Positions 1 through 6,872 are shown, counted from the stretch's first letter. The stretch is 25,062 nucleotides of DNA from CAYLXP01 sp964387425 (GCA_964387425.1 CAYLXP010000079.1:1-25062); one strand, 5' to 3'. Translations and numbers: made by a program. The notes: generated by a model from the sequence alone, not told the origin.

Positions 1-72
1 CCTTCCCAGGAAGCGCCTCAAGTTCACGCCATCTCTCCTCCGAGTCTCCGCCCCTCAGTGGTGAGTTCCCCT
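1..72 (+). repeat. Dispersed repeat copy A, inverted relative to 8929-8998
   Basis: The first 72 bases match the reverse complement of 8929-8998. The first 35 positions differ at only three, and after a short diverged stretch both copies share a block ending in gtggtgagttcccct. Both copies are intergenic, so this is a dispersed non-coding element and not a coding duplication. It may extend beyond the left edge of the window. Its mobility mechanism is unknown. Confidence 0.75.
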
Positions 73-94
73 CCCCCAGCAGAGCCTATCAGCC

Positions 95-121
95 TTTCGC
101 ATATTTCGCGTATTTCGTAGT
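95..121 (+). repeat. Three 9-bp TTTCGCRTA-like tandem units
   Basis: The units TTTCGCATA, TTTCGCGTA and TTTCGTAGT follow each other directly. They form a short tandem repeat in the 208-bp stretch upstream of the first gene. It looks like an intergenic repeat that has degenerated at its right end. I see no convincing promoter hexamers in the rest of positions 73-208. Confidence 0.5.
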
Positions 122-208
122 TAATCTCCCCCTTTCTGCTTTACTCCACCCCTCAGCCCCGCAATACTCCGCAACTCACTTTGAAACCGCACACAACAAG
201 GAGCCATC

Positions 209-1093
209 ATGGCGATTACGATCAACGGCGAAGAACTACCGGCTGAGGCCATTGAATTTGAATATCGTAGACTCTTGCAGTTCTACTCGCAGCACATGCC
301 GCCCGAGGCACTCAAGGGTGAGATTGATAATCTCCGCGCCAAGGCCACCGAGCAGGCAATCGGCGCAAAGCTGCTGGTTGATGAAGCCCAGCGACTCGAC
401 ATCGTCGTGCCGGGCGAGCGCATCGATAAGCGCATCAACGAGATGATCGAGCAGATGGGTGGCCGAGAGGCATTTGAAGCCCGGCTAGCTGAGCACGGCA
501 TGAGCGAAGACGATCTCCGCACAAACATCGGCCAGGGCTGCAAGGTCGACATACTCGTCGAGCAGATCAGCTCCGAAGCCACAGAGCCGACTGAGAAAGA
601 GATGATGGAGCATTTCGAGGCCAACAAAGAGCAGTACGTGCAGCCTGAACGTGCCTCCGCTCAGCACATCCTGATCAAGCCGGCCTCCGAGTCCGACGAG
701 GACCGCGTTGTGGCCGAATCCAAGATCGAGGAGCTCCGGGCACAGATTGAAGAGGGCGCGAACTTCGGCGAACTTGCACAGGCTCATTCCGAATGCCCCA
801 GCGGCAAGCAGGGCGGCGGCAGCCTGGGTTGGTTCACGCGCGGGATGATGGTACCCGAGTTCGACAATGCCGTATTCTCAATGGAAGTCGGCGAGCTCAG
901 CGAGATCATCGAGACCCAGTTCGGGTTCCATGTCATCTACAAGACCGGTGCCGACGAGGGTGGCGAAGCCTCCTTCCCCGAAGCCGAACCCAAGATCCGC
1001 GAATTCATGCGCCACGCGCGCCGCGGCGAACTCGTTTCCGCCCATGTAGCAGAGCTCCGCGAGAAGGCCGACGTCCAGGGCGTGGAGGCCTAG
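209..1093 (+). CDS. Parvulin-type peptidylprolyl isomerase (PpiC/SurA-like)
   Basis: This 294-aa protein would catalyse cis-trans isomerisation of peptidyl-prolyl bonds and act as a folding chaperone. Residues 1-145 form an acidic, helical SurA/trigger-factor-like N-terminal region. Residues 146-248 are a complete rotamase domain, with the family signatures ASAQHILIK (149-157), SGKQGGGSLGWF (198-209), the PEFDNAVFSMEVGELS segment and the closing GFHVIYK (239-245). There is no signal peptide or membrane segment, unlike SurA or PrsA, so a cytoplasmic location is predicted unless the true start lies upstream. The start is supported by AAGGAG at 198-203, five bases before the ATG. The gene stands alone, followed by intergenic repeats and convergent tRNA genes. 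Its physiological client is not evident from context. Confidence 0.93.
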   Translation: MAITINGEELPAEAIEFEYRRLLQFYSQHMPPEALKGEIDNLRAKATEQAIGAKLLVDEAQRLDIVVPGERIDKRINEMIEQMGGREAFEARLAEHGMSEDDLRTNIGQGCKVDILVEQISSEATEPTEKEMMEHFEANKEQYVQPERASAQHILIKPASESDEDRVVAESKIEELRAQIEEGANFGELAQAHSECPSGKQGGGSLGWFTRGMMVPEFDNAVFSMEVGELSEIIETQFGFHVIYKTGADEGGEASFPEAEPKIREFMRHARRGELVSAHVAELREKADVQGVEA

Positions 1094-1100
1094 ACAGGCC

Positions 1101-1176
1101 TAGCCGCAAGAAGGCGCAAGATCCGCAAAAGGGAATGGCCTGCCACCCGTAGCTCCGCGTAGCGGGCGAAGGGTGG
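1101..1176. repeat. Dispersed repeat with CCACCC/GGGTGG hairpin abutting a tRNA 3' end
   Basis: Two adjoining repeat-like blocks lie here. One is a GCAAGA/GGCGCAAGA-type block around 1104-1135. The other is a palindromic block at 1143-1176 whose outer arms CCACCC and GGGTGG enclose a smaller CCGC-TAC-GCGG stem. The right arm overlaps the encoded CCA end of the neighbouring tRNA-Pro gene. On the minus strand the stem lies directly after the tRNA, so it could also assist termination or processing, although no T-tract follows. Confidence 0.45.
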
Positions 1177-1250
1177 TCGGGGTGGTGGGATTCGAACCCA
1201 CGACTTTCAGCTCCCAAAGCTGACGCGCTGCCAGGCTGCGCTACACCCCG
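1174..1250 (-). tRNA. tRNA-Pro (anticodon UGG), CCA encoded
   Basis: On the minus strand this folds as a full cloverleaf. The 7-bp acceptor stem is CGGGGTG/CACCCCG, the anticodon stem is TCAGC/GCTGA, and the anticodon loop TTTGGGA gives anticodon TGG. The T-arm is GTGGG-TTCGAAT-CCCAC. The discriminator A at 1177 is followed by an encoded CCA at 1176-1174. It decodes CCN proline codons. It lies 80 bp downstream of a second tRNA-Pro on the same strand and is probably transcribed with it. Confidence 0.96.
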
Positions 1251-1252
1251 GT

Positions 1253-1287
1253 GTCAGTAGCCAGTAACCAGTGATCAGTGATCAGTG
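1253..1287. repeat. Heptanucleotide tandem repeat (NNCAGTR, 5 units) between two tRNA-Pro genes
   Basis: Five consecutive 7-base units (gtcagta, gccagta, accagtg, atcagtg, atcagtg) fill the spacer just upstream of tRNA-Pro(UGG). The last two units are identical and the others differ at one to three positions. No coding role is likely. It sits immediately beside the hairpin at 1294-1319. Confidence 0.7.
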
Positions 1288-1293
1288 GTACGA

Positions 1294-1319
1294 AAACCCA
1301 CAGTGCTAACTGTGGGTTT
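1294..1319. terminator. Perfect 11-bp hairpin between the two tRNA-Pro genes
   Basis: The arms AAACCCACAGT (1294-1304) and ACTGTGGGTTT (1309-1319) are perfectly complementary around the 4-base loop GCTA. The A and T runs at the outer ends make the structure terminator-like on both strands, but only about three to four T residues are available each way. On the minus strand it lies 11 bp after tRNA-Pro(GGG). It may terminate that transcript, partially terminate it, or mark processing between the two tRNAs. Confidence 0.5.
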
Positions 1320-1330
1320 GAACTTTTGGA

Positions 1331-1407
1331 TGGTCGGGGCGCCGAGATTCGAACTCGGGACCTCTTGAACCCCATTCAAGCGCGCTACCAGGCTGCGCTA
1401 CGCCCCG
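1331..1407 (-). tRNA. tRNA-Pro (anticodon GGG), CCA encoded
   Basis: The minus strand folds as a cloverleaf. The acceptor stem is CGGGGCG/CGCCCCG, the anticodon stem is CTTGA/TCAAG, and loop ATGGGGT gives anticodon GGG. The T-loop is TTCGAAT, the discriminator is A, and CCA is encoded at 1333-1331. It reads CCC and CCU proline codons and complements the UGG isoacceptor just downstream. A well-formed promoter lies about 27 bp upstream. Confidence 0.96.
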
Positions 1408-1433
1408 CCATGCCTTCTTCATTGAAGGGCCGG

Positions 1434-1462
1434 AAGATATCAGTTGCCGCAGATACGGTCAA
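1434..1462 (-). promoter_or_regulatory. Sigma70-type promoter for the tRNA-Pro pair
   Basis: On the minus strand, TTGACC (1462-1457) is followed after exactly 17 bp by TATCTT (1439-1434). A start near 1427 would leave a leader of about 20 bases before the mature 5' end of tRNA-Pro(GGG) at 1407. Both hexamers are close to the bacterial housekeeping consensus. The remainder of 1408-1533 shows nothing else that I can support. Confidence 0.65.
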
Positions 1463-1533
1463 GCTTCCAGACCCGTCCCGCTAACAGCATGTGTCAAACA
1501 GTTGGACTAGTCGCAGAGATGGGGTACGCCCTA

Positions 1534-3141
1534 CTACCTGCGCACCACCTCCACCATGTGCAGCAGCACGGGGGATTCCCGAGCGGTCACGGCAATGAGC
1601 GGGGTATTTTCGGCGAAGGGAAACTCCGCGGTCTGCCACCGCCCACTGTTGTTCATCGTGATGGGCAGTGCCTTTCTCCCGGTTTGTAGGGAGAAATGCC
1701 CTTCTGCGTCGTCAAAGAAGGCCACCCGGATTCGTGCACCACGCCCCAGGCTTTTGACGAAATCCCGGTCGAGCTCCAACTTGATCTGCCGGCCGGCCGG
1801 CAGCTTCCGCGCCCAGGCTCCATAGCGCTGTTCGTCCGGGCCGACATTCGTGATCCCCTGCCCCGTCGATTCGTCACGCGGAAGACGCCGCATCAGGAAC
1901 GTGTAGTCGGTGTTGAAGAACGCCAGCTTCCGCCGCTTTTCGGGTATGCCGTTGGCCGCCAGCACCGTGTCGTTTTCGCGAAATGCGATCCACGCACCCG
2001 GCGAGGTCTCCGGCGAGGCATGGTAGCCGGCGTACCTGGCCGCAAACTCCAGCGCCTTGGTGAACTCCGCCTGGTAGGTTCCATCCTCGCCATCGGCATA
2101 GGTGACACCGGAGTTTCGGTAGGTTCCATCCATCGCCACCCGCGTATCGGAGGAATAGACGGCGATAAACGAGACCCCGCAATGCAGGTCGTTGAGCAGC
2201 CGCCAGTACATCCATTGGGGCGGACTGCACCAGCGGTCGTCGGTCAGCCCCCCGTGATGGCCCCAGGCCGAAGCCCATGGCTCTGCGTAGGCGGTGGTCA
2301 TGCCACTACGACAGTCATCATAGAAACGGCGATACTTGGTCTCCGCGAAGGATGCGCGCGGCTCGGCCTCGCTCGAGGTGTGGAACCAGCTGAGGGCGCC
2401 CTTCTCAAACAAGCTGCGGAACGGTGCGATGGCCTCTTCCTTGACCGTGTTGCGCACGAATACCCGGACCTTGCCCCGGAAACTGGTCACGTAGGTCTCG
2501 ATCACGCTTCGCAGGTATTCCTCGACGACTTCCTTATCGTACTCGGTCGCCTCGGAGGAATCCACCCCGTCGGGAATGACCCACTTGTCGAGCGACAGGT
2601 CCGGTTTCCCTTTCGGCGCATGGTGTTCGGTTCCAAAGGGATTGAAATTCAAGCGGATGCCAAGAACCGCGTCGCGATAAGGCGCCTCCTGGAGGTGAAT
2701 CGCCAGCGCCTTGATCATCTCGAGATAGGCGTCCCGGTGAACCGGGTGCCAGAACATGAGACTGCCCTGCTCGTCGCTGACCTGCTGAGATAGCTTCCCG
2801 GGATAGTAGGGAACCTGTTCGAACAGCCACAGCGGCTTCCTGTTGCCATTCACCTGGAGCGTCGCCTTCCGCCCCCTCTTCGCGAAATACGCCATGCTCC
2901 GATCAATCTCGGAGAAGTCATATCGGCCAAGCTGCGGCTCAACCTCGCGCCACTGCACCACGGTTTGGCCCCCCGTGATGAACGGAAGCGAAATAAACCG
3001 ATTCAGCTCCTTCTTGTTGACCCAGATGGCATAGAGCCCGGCATCCTCGACCCGTTCGGCAAATCCGGTGCCGGCCAAAGCAACCCATATCCCAAGAAGC
3101 ACCCCTGCCCTCTGCATCCCTATCCCCTGAAATCCACTCAT
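1534..3141 (-). CDS. Exported glycoside-hydrolase-like (TIM barrel) protein
   Basis: The protein is 535 aa from the chosen start. Residues 9-28 form a signal peptide ending ALAGTGFA. A motif typical of clan-A glycosidase barrels, WREVEPQLGRYDFSEID, follows at 64-80. Residues 130-290 continue barrel-like. Glu172 (in NPFGTEH) and Glu287 (in AYAEPW) are candidate acid/base and nucleophile residues, but this assignment is inference. The last 100 residues look like a beta-sandwich. It probably acts on carbohydrate outside the cytoplasm, with substrate unknown. The ATG at 3141 has AAAGGGA seven bases upstream. A second ATG eight codons later also has an AGGGATAGGG leader. An in-frame upstream extension to 3276 encodes a non-signal-like stretch and was rejected. 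No family can be named with confidence. Confidence 0.78.
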   Translation of the reverse strand: MSGFQGIGMQRAGVLLGIWVALAGTGFAERVEDAGLYAIWVNKKELNRFISLPFITGGQTVVQWREVEPQLGRYDFSEIDRSMAYFAKRGRKATLQVNGNRKPLWLFEQVPYYPGKLSQQVSDEQGSLMFWHPVHRDAYLEMIKALAIHLQEAPYRDAVLGIRLNFNPFGTEHHAPKGKPDLSLDKWVIPDGVDSSEATEYDKEVVEEYLRSVIETYVTSFRGKVRVFVRNTVKEEAIAPFRSLFEKGALSWFHTSSEAEPRASFAETKYRRFYDDCRSGMTTAYAEPWASAWGHHGGLTDDRWCSPPQWMYWRLLNDLHCGVSFIAVYSSDTRVAMDGTYRNSGVTYADGEDGTYQAEFTKALEFAARYAGYHASPETSPGAWIAFRENDTVLAANGIPEKRRKLAFFNTDYTFLMRRLPRDESTGQGITNVGPDEQRYGAWARKLPAGRQIKLELDRDFVKSLGRGARIRVAFFDDAEGHFSLQTGRKALPITMNNSGRWQTAEFPFAENTPLIAVTARESPVLLHMVEVVRR

Positions 3142-3231
3142 GCTGGAATCCCTTTCATGGTTTTGCCGCGCACGTTGGTCAAAGGGAGAAACACAACTCG
3201 GCGAAGCCTGAAGTCCGAGCTGTCGGAAGGA

Positions 3232-3260
3232 AGCGTACGAGAAACCCTGCCCCAGGGCAA
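3232..3260 (-). promoter_or_regulatory. Possible promoter for the glycosidase-like gene
   Basis: On the minus strand, TTGCCC (3260-3255) and TACGCT (3237-3232) are separated by 17 bp, about 90 bp before the start at 3141. The -10 match is weak. The spacing and the TTGCCC hexamer resemble the candidate promoter of the 2797-aa gene at 17641-17669. Confidence 0.3.
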
Positions 3261-3301
3261 GAATTCGGACTGCCACGGCGGGAGAGCTAATGCTGCTGAG
3301 C

Positions 3302-3332
3302 TTGTCAAGAATAGCGCATATATGCTATATGC
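3302..3332 (+). promoter_or_regulatory. Toxin-antitoxin promoter with overlapping inverted-repeat operator
   Basis: TTGTCA at 3302-3307 is followed 17 bp later by CTATAT (3325-3330), a plausible -35/-10 pair. Over the -10 lies the perfect inverted repeat GCATATA-TGC-TATATGC (3316-3332). This is the layout expected of an operator bound by the antitoxin encoded downstream, giving autoregulation. Binding by the antitoxin is inferred, not seen. Confidence 0.6.
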
Positions 3333-3676
3333 AGGGAGAAGCTGCGAGAAAGAAACAGTATCTGGCAGTGAGACAAGTTCGTTGCTTCATCGCCAGTCAA
3401 CCCGAGGAGTGCCAGGCCGAGTATCTTGCGATGGTGGAGCGCTTGGAGGCTGATGGCTTTCTGATCGAACCGTTCGCCAAGAAGGTAGGGAGGAATCTCT
3501 TCGAGATTCGTATCCGTCGAGGCCGGCAGATCCGCGTGTTCTACTGCTACCTCTCCGGTGACATGGTCGTTGGCGTGCATGCGTTTACGAAGAAGAGCCA
3601 GAAGACTCCACGGCGTGAACTCCGCCAAGCCAACAGGGTAGCGACCGCGATAGAGCGAGGCGAATACGATGAATAG
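3329..3676 (+). CDS. higB: HigB/Gp49-like (RelE superfamily) toxin
   Basis: This small basic protein matches phage-derived Gp49/HigB-type toxins, which are ribosome-dependent mRNA interferases in characterised members. Recognisable features are the N-terminal FIASQPEECQAEYL helix, the core LFEIRIRRGRQIRVFYCY, and the C-terminal HAFTKKSQKTPRREL segment with conserved lysines and arginines. The stop overlaps the start of the antitoxin gene by 8 bp, the usual toxin-first order of higBA. The start is uncertain. The ATG at 3329 lies inside the operator and -10 region. An ATG at 3290 has GGAG upstream but precedes the apparent promoter and adds non-homologous residues. A GTG at 3368 is also possible. 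The annotated start may therefore be wrong even though the gene is clear. Confidence 0.87.
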   Translation: MQGEAARKKQYLAVRQVRCFIASQPEECQAEYLAMVERLEADGFLIEPFAKKVGRNLFEIRIRRGRQIRVFYCYLSGDMVVGVHAFTKKSQKTPRRELRQANRVATAIERGEYDE

Positions 3677-3965
3677 GAAGCTCCAGAAAAGACTCCGCGC
3701 TGGTCATCGCGCACAGGCAGAGGCCATTCGTACGCGGCCTGAGTACGCGCGGGTGAAGAACGAGTTCGAGCTTGAGTATGAGGTAGCGCTTGAGCTGGCA
3801 AAGGCACGCAAGACGGCGGGCATGACCCAGGCAGAAGTGGCCAACGCTATGGGCACAACACAGAGTGTTATTTCGCGCATTGAACGCGGGGCAAACGTAT
3901 CGATCGAAACGCTCGAACGTTATGTGGCCGCGTGTGGCCGTCACCTTGAGATTCGTGTCGTGTAG
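3669..3965 (+). CDS. higA: XRE-family HTH antitoxin (HigA-like)
   Basis: This 98-aa protein has an N-terminal basic helix (residues 1-35) and a Cro/C1-type helix-turn-helix at about 42-85. That domain includes the canonical MTQAEVANAMGTTQSVISRIERG stretch, in which the second and third helices are evident. It should bind and neutralise the toxin encoded just upstream and repress the operon at the palindrome at 3316-3332. The 8-bp overlap with the toxin gene implies translational coupling. Family assignment is secure, but the pairing is inferred from position. Confidence 0.92.
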   Translation: MNRKLQKRLRAGHRAQAEAIRTRPEYARVKNEFELEYEVALELAKARKTAGMTQAEVANAMGTTQSVISRIERGANVSIETLERYVAACGRHLEIRVV

Positions 3966-3977
3966 GAAACCACACAA

Positions 3978-4298
3978 ATGGATCATTATCTAAAGCAACT
4001 CCTGGGTGACATCGCCTACGCGACGGAGAGCGTTGTTGGGCCCTACTGCGAGCGGGAATCAGACGTCTGGGCCTGGGTTTCTGATGAGGAGGAAGAACGA
4101 ACCGCACCGCGCCGACCGCTCGAGGAATGGACGGGAATTCGCAAGGCTGCTCTTCCGCCCGGTGACATGCTCAGCGATGATCAGGTTCAACAGCTCCTCG
4201 ATGCGCTGAAACGAATGCTCGATGCATACAACTGGTCGTTTGTCATTCAAATCGCGACAACGCAAAGAAGATATTCACCCCACGCGCAGAGGGGCTAG
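3978..4298 (+). CDS. Acidic hypothetical protein downstream of HigBA
   Basis: This 106-aa cytoplasmic protein starts 12 bp after the antitoxin stop, with AGGAAA about eight bases before the ATG, so it is likely the third gene of the operon. The N-terminal half is acidic and predicted helical (MDHYLKQLLGDIAYATESV, then a Trp-rich and Glu-rich stretch). Residues 60-90 (LPPGDMLSDDQVQQLLDALKRMLDAYNW) look like a helical hairpin. It resembles small uncharacterised proteins I associate with an end segment containing an Arg-Tyr motif. Here only about seven residues follow RRY, so the C-terminus may be truncated or frameshifted. I do not know a function. Confidence 0.65.
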   Translation: MDHYLKQLLGDIAYATESVVGPYCERESDVWAWVSDEEEERTAPRRPLEEWTGIRKAALPPGDMLSDDQVQQLLDALKRMLDAYNWSFVIQIATTQRRYSPHAQRG

Positions 4299-4382
4299 CT
4301 CCTAATCACTGGCTTTTGCGATGGGGTACAGCGCAGAAGCCTGTCGGAACGAGCGCATAGACAACGGCCCTATGGGATGGTA

Positions 4383-4407
4383 TATACTACGTCGGACACG
4401 AAAGGAG
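4383..4407 (+). promoter_or_regulatory. -10 element and ribosome binding site for the zeta-toxin operon
   Basis: TATACT (4383-4388) lies inside the palindrome GTATATAC (4380-4387). A weak TAGACA lies 19 bp upstream at 4358-4363. GGAG at 4404-4407 is ten bases before the ATG at 4418. The short palindrome over the -10 would suit autoregulation by the small basic protein. The rest of 4299-4382 shows no gene. Confidence 0.45.
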
Positions 4408-4417
4408 CGGATCACAG

Positions 4418-4636
4418 ATGGGCACGAAGGTGAACATCTCCAGTAAAGCACTCAGTACTTGCGCGAGAAAAGCGTCTACGAAAGCTGTGAAGCGGGCAAA
4501 GGCGAGCAAGGTTGCCTACACCGTTCAGGAAGGGCGTAGCATCGTGCGGCACAATCCAGATGGTACAAAGAGTGTTGTAGGCAAGCTTCCCAAGGCACGT
4601 GTCAAGCCAACCGCAAAGCGCTATCGAGTAGCCTAA
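4418..4636 (+). CDS. Small basic protein, putative antitoxin partner of zeta-like toxin
   Basis: This 72-aa protein is very rich in Lys, Arg, Ala, Ser and Thr. Residues 8-32 form an amphipathic, Lys/Ala-rich helix. A compact region follows in which VQEGRSIVRHNPDGTKSVV resembles a beta-hairpin with an asparagine-proline-aspartate turn. It ends two bases before the GTG start of the zeta-like kinase, so the two are co-translated. Position, size and composition fit an antitoxin or DNA-binding partner, but it is not the classical epsilon antitoxin. The role is inferred from context. Confidence 0.72.
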   Translation: MGTKVNISSKALSTCARKASTKAVKRAKASKVAYTVQEGRSIVRHNPDGTKSVVGKLPKARVKPTAKRYRVA

Positions 4637-4638
4637 CC

Positions 4639-5355
4639 GTGTACCGGCTGCGCATCTTCGCGGGCCCGAATGGCTCCGGCAAGTCGTCACTCTACGACCA
4701 GCTGCTCGAAGGCAATTTCAACCTTGGGTACTATCTGAATCCAGATGACTTGCATCAGCGAGTGCGTTCGTCAAAGACGCTTGCCTTGAACGATCTCGGA
4801 ATCGCCCCAAAGCAATCCGAATGGAAGAGCTTCGTGAAGAAGCATGGCTTGGCCGACAAAGCACCCCTACTCATCGGCAGTTATATCAAAGACAACACGC
4901 TCATTTTCGCAGGGACGCCCAAATCATACGAGTCCGCTGTGCTTGCTGACTTCTTGCGCCATCAGCTCCTGAAAACGGGGGAGACTTTCTCCTTCGAGAC
5001 GGTGTTTTCACACCCATCAAAACTGGATTTCATGCGCAAGGCGAACGCCGAAGGATACAAGTGCTACCTGTACTTTGCCGCAGTTGCCTCACCAGACATT
5101 AGTGTCGCCCGTGTACGACAGAGGGCTCAACAGGGCGGACACGGTGTTGCAGAAGGGAAAGTAAGGAAGCGCTACGACAGAGCCCTGGACAATCTGCTTG
5201 AGGCAATCCGTCTTTCATACAGAGCGTATATCTTCGACAACTCACTCAATATGAAGCTGATTGCCGAAGTGACACCAACCGGTCTCCTGCACCTCAAAGC
5301 TGATTATGTCCCTACATGGTTCCAGAGAAGTGTGCTGGACAAACTGAATGGATAA
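4639..5355 (+). CDS. Zeta-toxin-like P-loop kinase
   Basis: This 238-aa protein begins at GTG, two bases after the previous stop. The Walker A motif GPNGSGKSS is at residues 9-17, followed by the zeta-type LNPDDL at 33-38. Then come FSFETVFS (117-124), the GYKCYLYF strand (139-146), and the arginine-rich lid RVRQRAQQGGHGV (158-170) with KVRKRYDRAL (174-183). The final YIFDNS (197-202) is typical of the family. Characterised zeta/PezT toxins phosphorylate UDP-N-acetylglucosamine and poison wall synthesis. Related ATPases can have other substrates, so the exact reaction is inferred. All main motifs are intact and nothing suggests inactivation. Confidence 0.9.
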   Translation: MYRLRIFAGPNGSGKSSLYDQLLEGNFNLGYYLNPDDLHQRVRSSKTLALNDLGIAPKQSEWKSFVKKHGLADKAPLLIGSYIKDNTLIFAGTPKSYESAVLADFLRHQLLKTGETFSFETVFSHPSKLDFMRKANAEGYKCYLYFAAVASPDISVARVRQRAQQGGHGVAEGKVRKRYDRALDNLLEAIRLSYRAYIFDNSLNMKLIAEVTPTGLLHLKADYVPTWFQRSVLDKLNG

Positions 5356-5425
5356 GTGGCTCTGTCGTGCCGCCAAGGCTCAGGCCAACAGAGCGAAGGC
5401 GGCGGACGGCAGGGCCTGGTATTGA
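5348..5425 (+). CDS. Possible 25-aa Ala/Lys-rich small ORF overlapping zeta-toxin end
   Basis: An ATG at 5348 overlaps the last eight bases of the zeta-like gene and opens a 25-codon frame, MDKWLCRAAKAQANRAKA followed by ADGRAWY and TGA. Composition is helical and basic, with no rare-looking stretch. The ATGGATAA overlap is of the kind used for translational coupling. It could equally be a chance frame in the 97-bp gap before the next gene. No homologue is recognised. Confidence 0.25.
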   Translation: MDKWLCRAAKAQANRAKAADGRAWY

Positions 5426-5452
5426 CTCACATAGACGTGGAGGAATCTGAGC

Positions 5453-6862
5453 GTGAAACGAATCATCTCGACGGTATCTGGGATTGTGCTGTTTTTTGTG
5501 GCTTCCGTGTTGCTCACGGTGTTGTGCTCCGGTTGCAGGAGCGAAAGGAAGGGCGGCGAGCCAACGGCGCCGGATCCGGTTGAAGCACCGGCCGCAAATG
5601 CGAAAGCAGAGGCCAAGGAAGACGTGCCCGATCCCATCGTACCGGTTAGTGCCGAGGTGGGTTGGGACGATCTGCCGGCGGTCAAAGCTGACCCCAACGA
5701 TTGGCCGTGGTGGCGCGGTCCCTCACTCAACAACACCGCCAACGCGAACCAGGCTCCCCCGACCCAATGGAGCGAAACTGAGAACATCAAGTGGCGGGTG
5801 GAGTTGCCCGGGCGCGGCCACGGGACGCCCTGTATCGTCGGCGACAGGATGTTTGTCCCGAGCGCAGACCTGGAGAAGCGGATCATCTGGATGCTCTGTC
5901 TTGACCGTGAGACGGGCAGGGAGATATGGCGAAAGACGGTGGCCGAGGGAAACACGGCGCAGAAGATCCACAAGGATAACTCCCTCGCATCGTCTACCCC
6001 TGCGTGTGACGGAGAGAGGGTCTTCCTGCCCTACCAGACCGAAGACGCCGTCATGCTGGCCGCCATGGATCTGGACGGAGAGATCATCTGGAATGAGAAG
6101 ATATCCTGGTATGAAACCGTCCAGGGGCTGTCCTTGTCGCCGGTGATATACAAGTCGGCCGTTATCGTGACGACGGACTCCAAGGGACCGAGCTGCCTGG
6201 CGGCCCTCCACCGCAAAACCGGCAAGGTGATCTGGCGTGTGGCCAGACCCGGGACGAACGAATCCTACGCCTCTCCCCTCGCGGCCAACATCGCGGGACG
6301 AGACCAGCTCGTCATCATTGGTCCGAACAACACTTACAGCTATGACCCCAACACCGGCGCTTCTCTGTGGGTATGCGACGGTCCGGCACAATACGACGCG
6401 GCCACGATGGCATTCAGCAAGGACACGGTCTACGCAACGGGCGGATATCCCGAACGCGCACTACTGGCCATTCGCGCCGATGGCTCGGGAGACGTCACCG
6501 ATACCCACCTGGCATGGAAGAGTGACAAGAAGGCAGGCTACGTCCCTTCACCACTCTACCACAATGGATTGATCTACGCCGTGGCCGACAAGGGCCTGAT
6601 GCGGTGTTACGATGCGGCGGATGGAACGGTGGTGTGGGAAGAGAAGCTCGGCACACTGTTCTACTCCTCGCCGGTTCTCGTCGGTGACAAGATCTACCTC
6701 TTCGACCGCAAGCAGGGCCTGGGCTTCGTCATGAAGACTGGCCGCAAATACGAACTGCTGGCAACGAACCAGCTCTCCGATGGAGCCTTCGCAACCCCGG
6801 TAATCACCCGCAACCGCATATACCTCCGAACACTTGGTCATCTGTACTGCATTGAGGAGTAG
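5453..6862 (+). CDS. PQQ-like beta-propeller repeat lipoprotein
   Basis: This 469-aa protein starts at GTG 5453, with GGAGG nine bases upstream. Residues 1-28 form a signal peptide ending in LCSGC. Cys28 would be the lipidated residue, although the lipobox has Cys at -3 and so is atypical. A charged, Ala/Glu-rich linker (30-65) precedes WPWWRGP (84-90), the usual opening of these PVC-type propellers. Repeated blade motifs GREIW, GEIIW, GKVIW, GASLW and GTVVW then follow. Despite the family name, cofactor binding is not demonstrated. Such proteins usually act as periplasmic or outer-membrane scaffolds, in the manner of BamB. The next gene follows after 10 bp and may use its translation. Confidence 0.88.
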   Translation: MKRIISTVSGIVLFFVASVLLTVLCSGCRSERKGGEPTAPDPVEAPAANAKAEAKEDVPDPIVPVSAEVGWDDLPAVKADPNDWPWWRGPSLNNTANANQAPPTQWSETENIKWRVELPGRGHGTPCIVGDRMFVPSADLEKRIIWMLCLDRETGREIWRKTVAEGNTAQKIHKDNSLASSTPACDGERVFLPYQTEDAVMLAAMDLDGEIIWNEKISWYETVQGLSLSPVIYKSAVIVTTDSKGPSCLAALHRKTGKVIWRVARPGTNESYASPLAANIAGRDQLVIIGPNNTYSYDPNTGASLWVCDGPAQYDAATMAFSKDTVYATGGYPERALLAIRADGSGDVTDTHLAWKSDKKAGYVPSPLYHNGLIYAVADKGLMRCYDAADGTVVWEEKLGTLFYSSPVLVGDKIYLFDRKQGLGFVMKTGRKYELLATNQLSDGAFATPVITRNRIYLRTLGHLYCIEE

Positions 6863-6872
6863 GGAGAACCTG

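Noticed and set aside
1278..1484. Plus-strand frame of 68 aa with GAEIRTRDLL-like text
   Set aside because: It reads across the reverse strand of tRNA-Pro(GGG). This type of peptide is a known annotation artefact of tRNA genes.
1696..2793. 365-aa plus-strand open frame
   Set aside because: It lies entirely antisense to the glycosidase-like gene, which has a signal peptide, ribosome site and family-like motifs. The antisense product shows no recognisable domain.
3141..3276. Upstream extension of the glycosidase-like protein to the first in-frame ATG
   Set aside because: The added residues lack signal-peptide character, whereas ATG 3141 has a good ribosome site and a signal sequence directly after it.
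5356..5583. 75-aa frame starting right after the zeta-like gene
   Set aside because: It overlaps the signal-peptide region of the propeller lipoprotein out of frame and has no supporting features.
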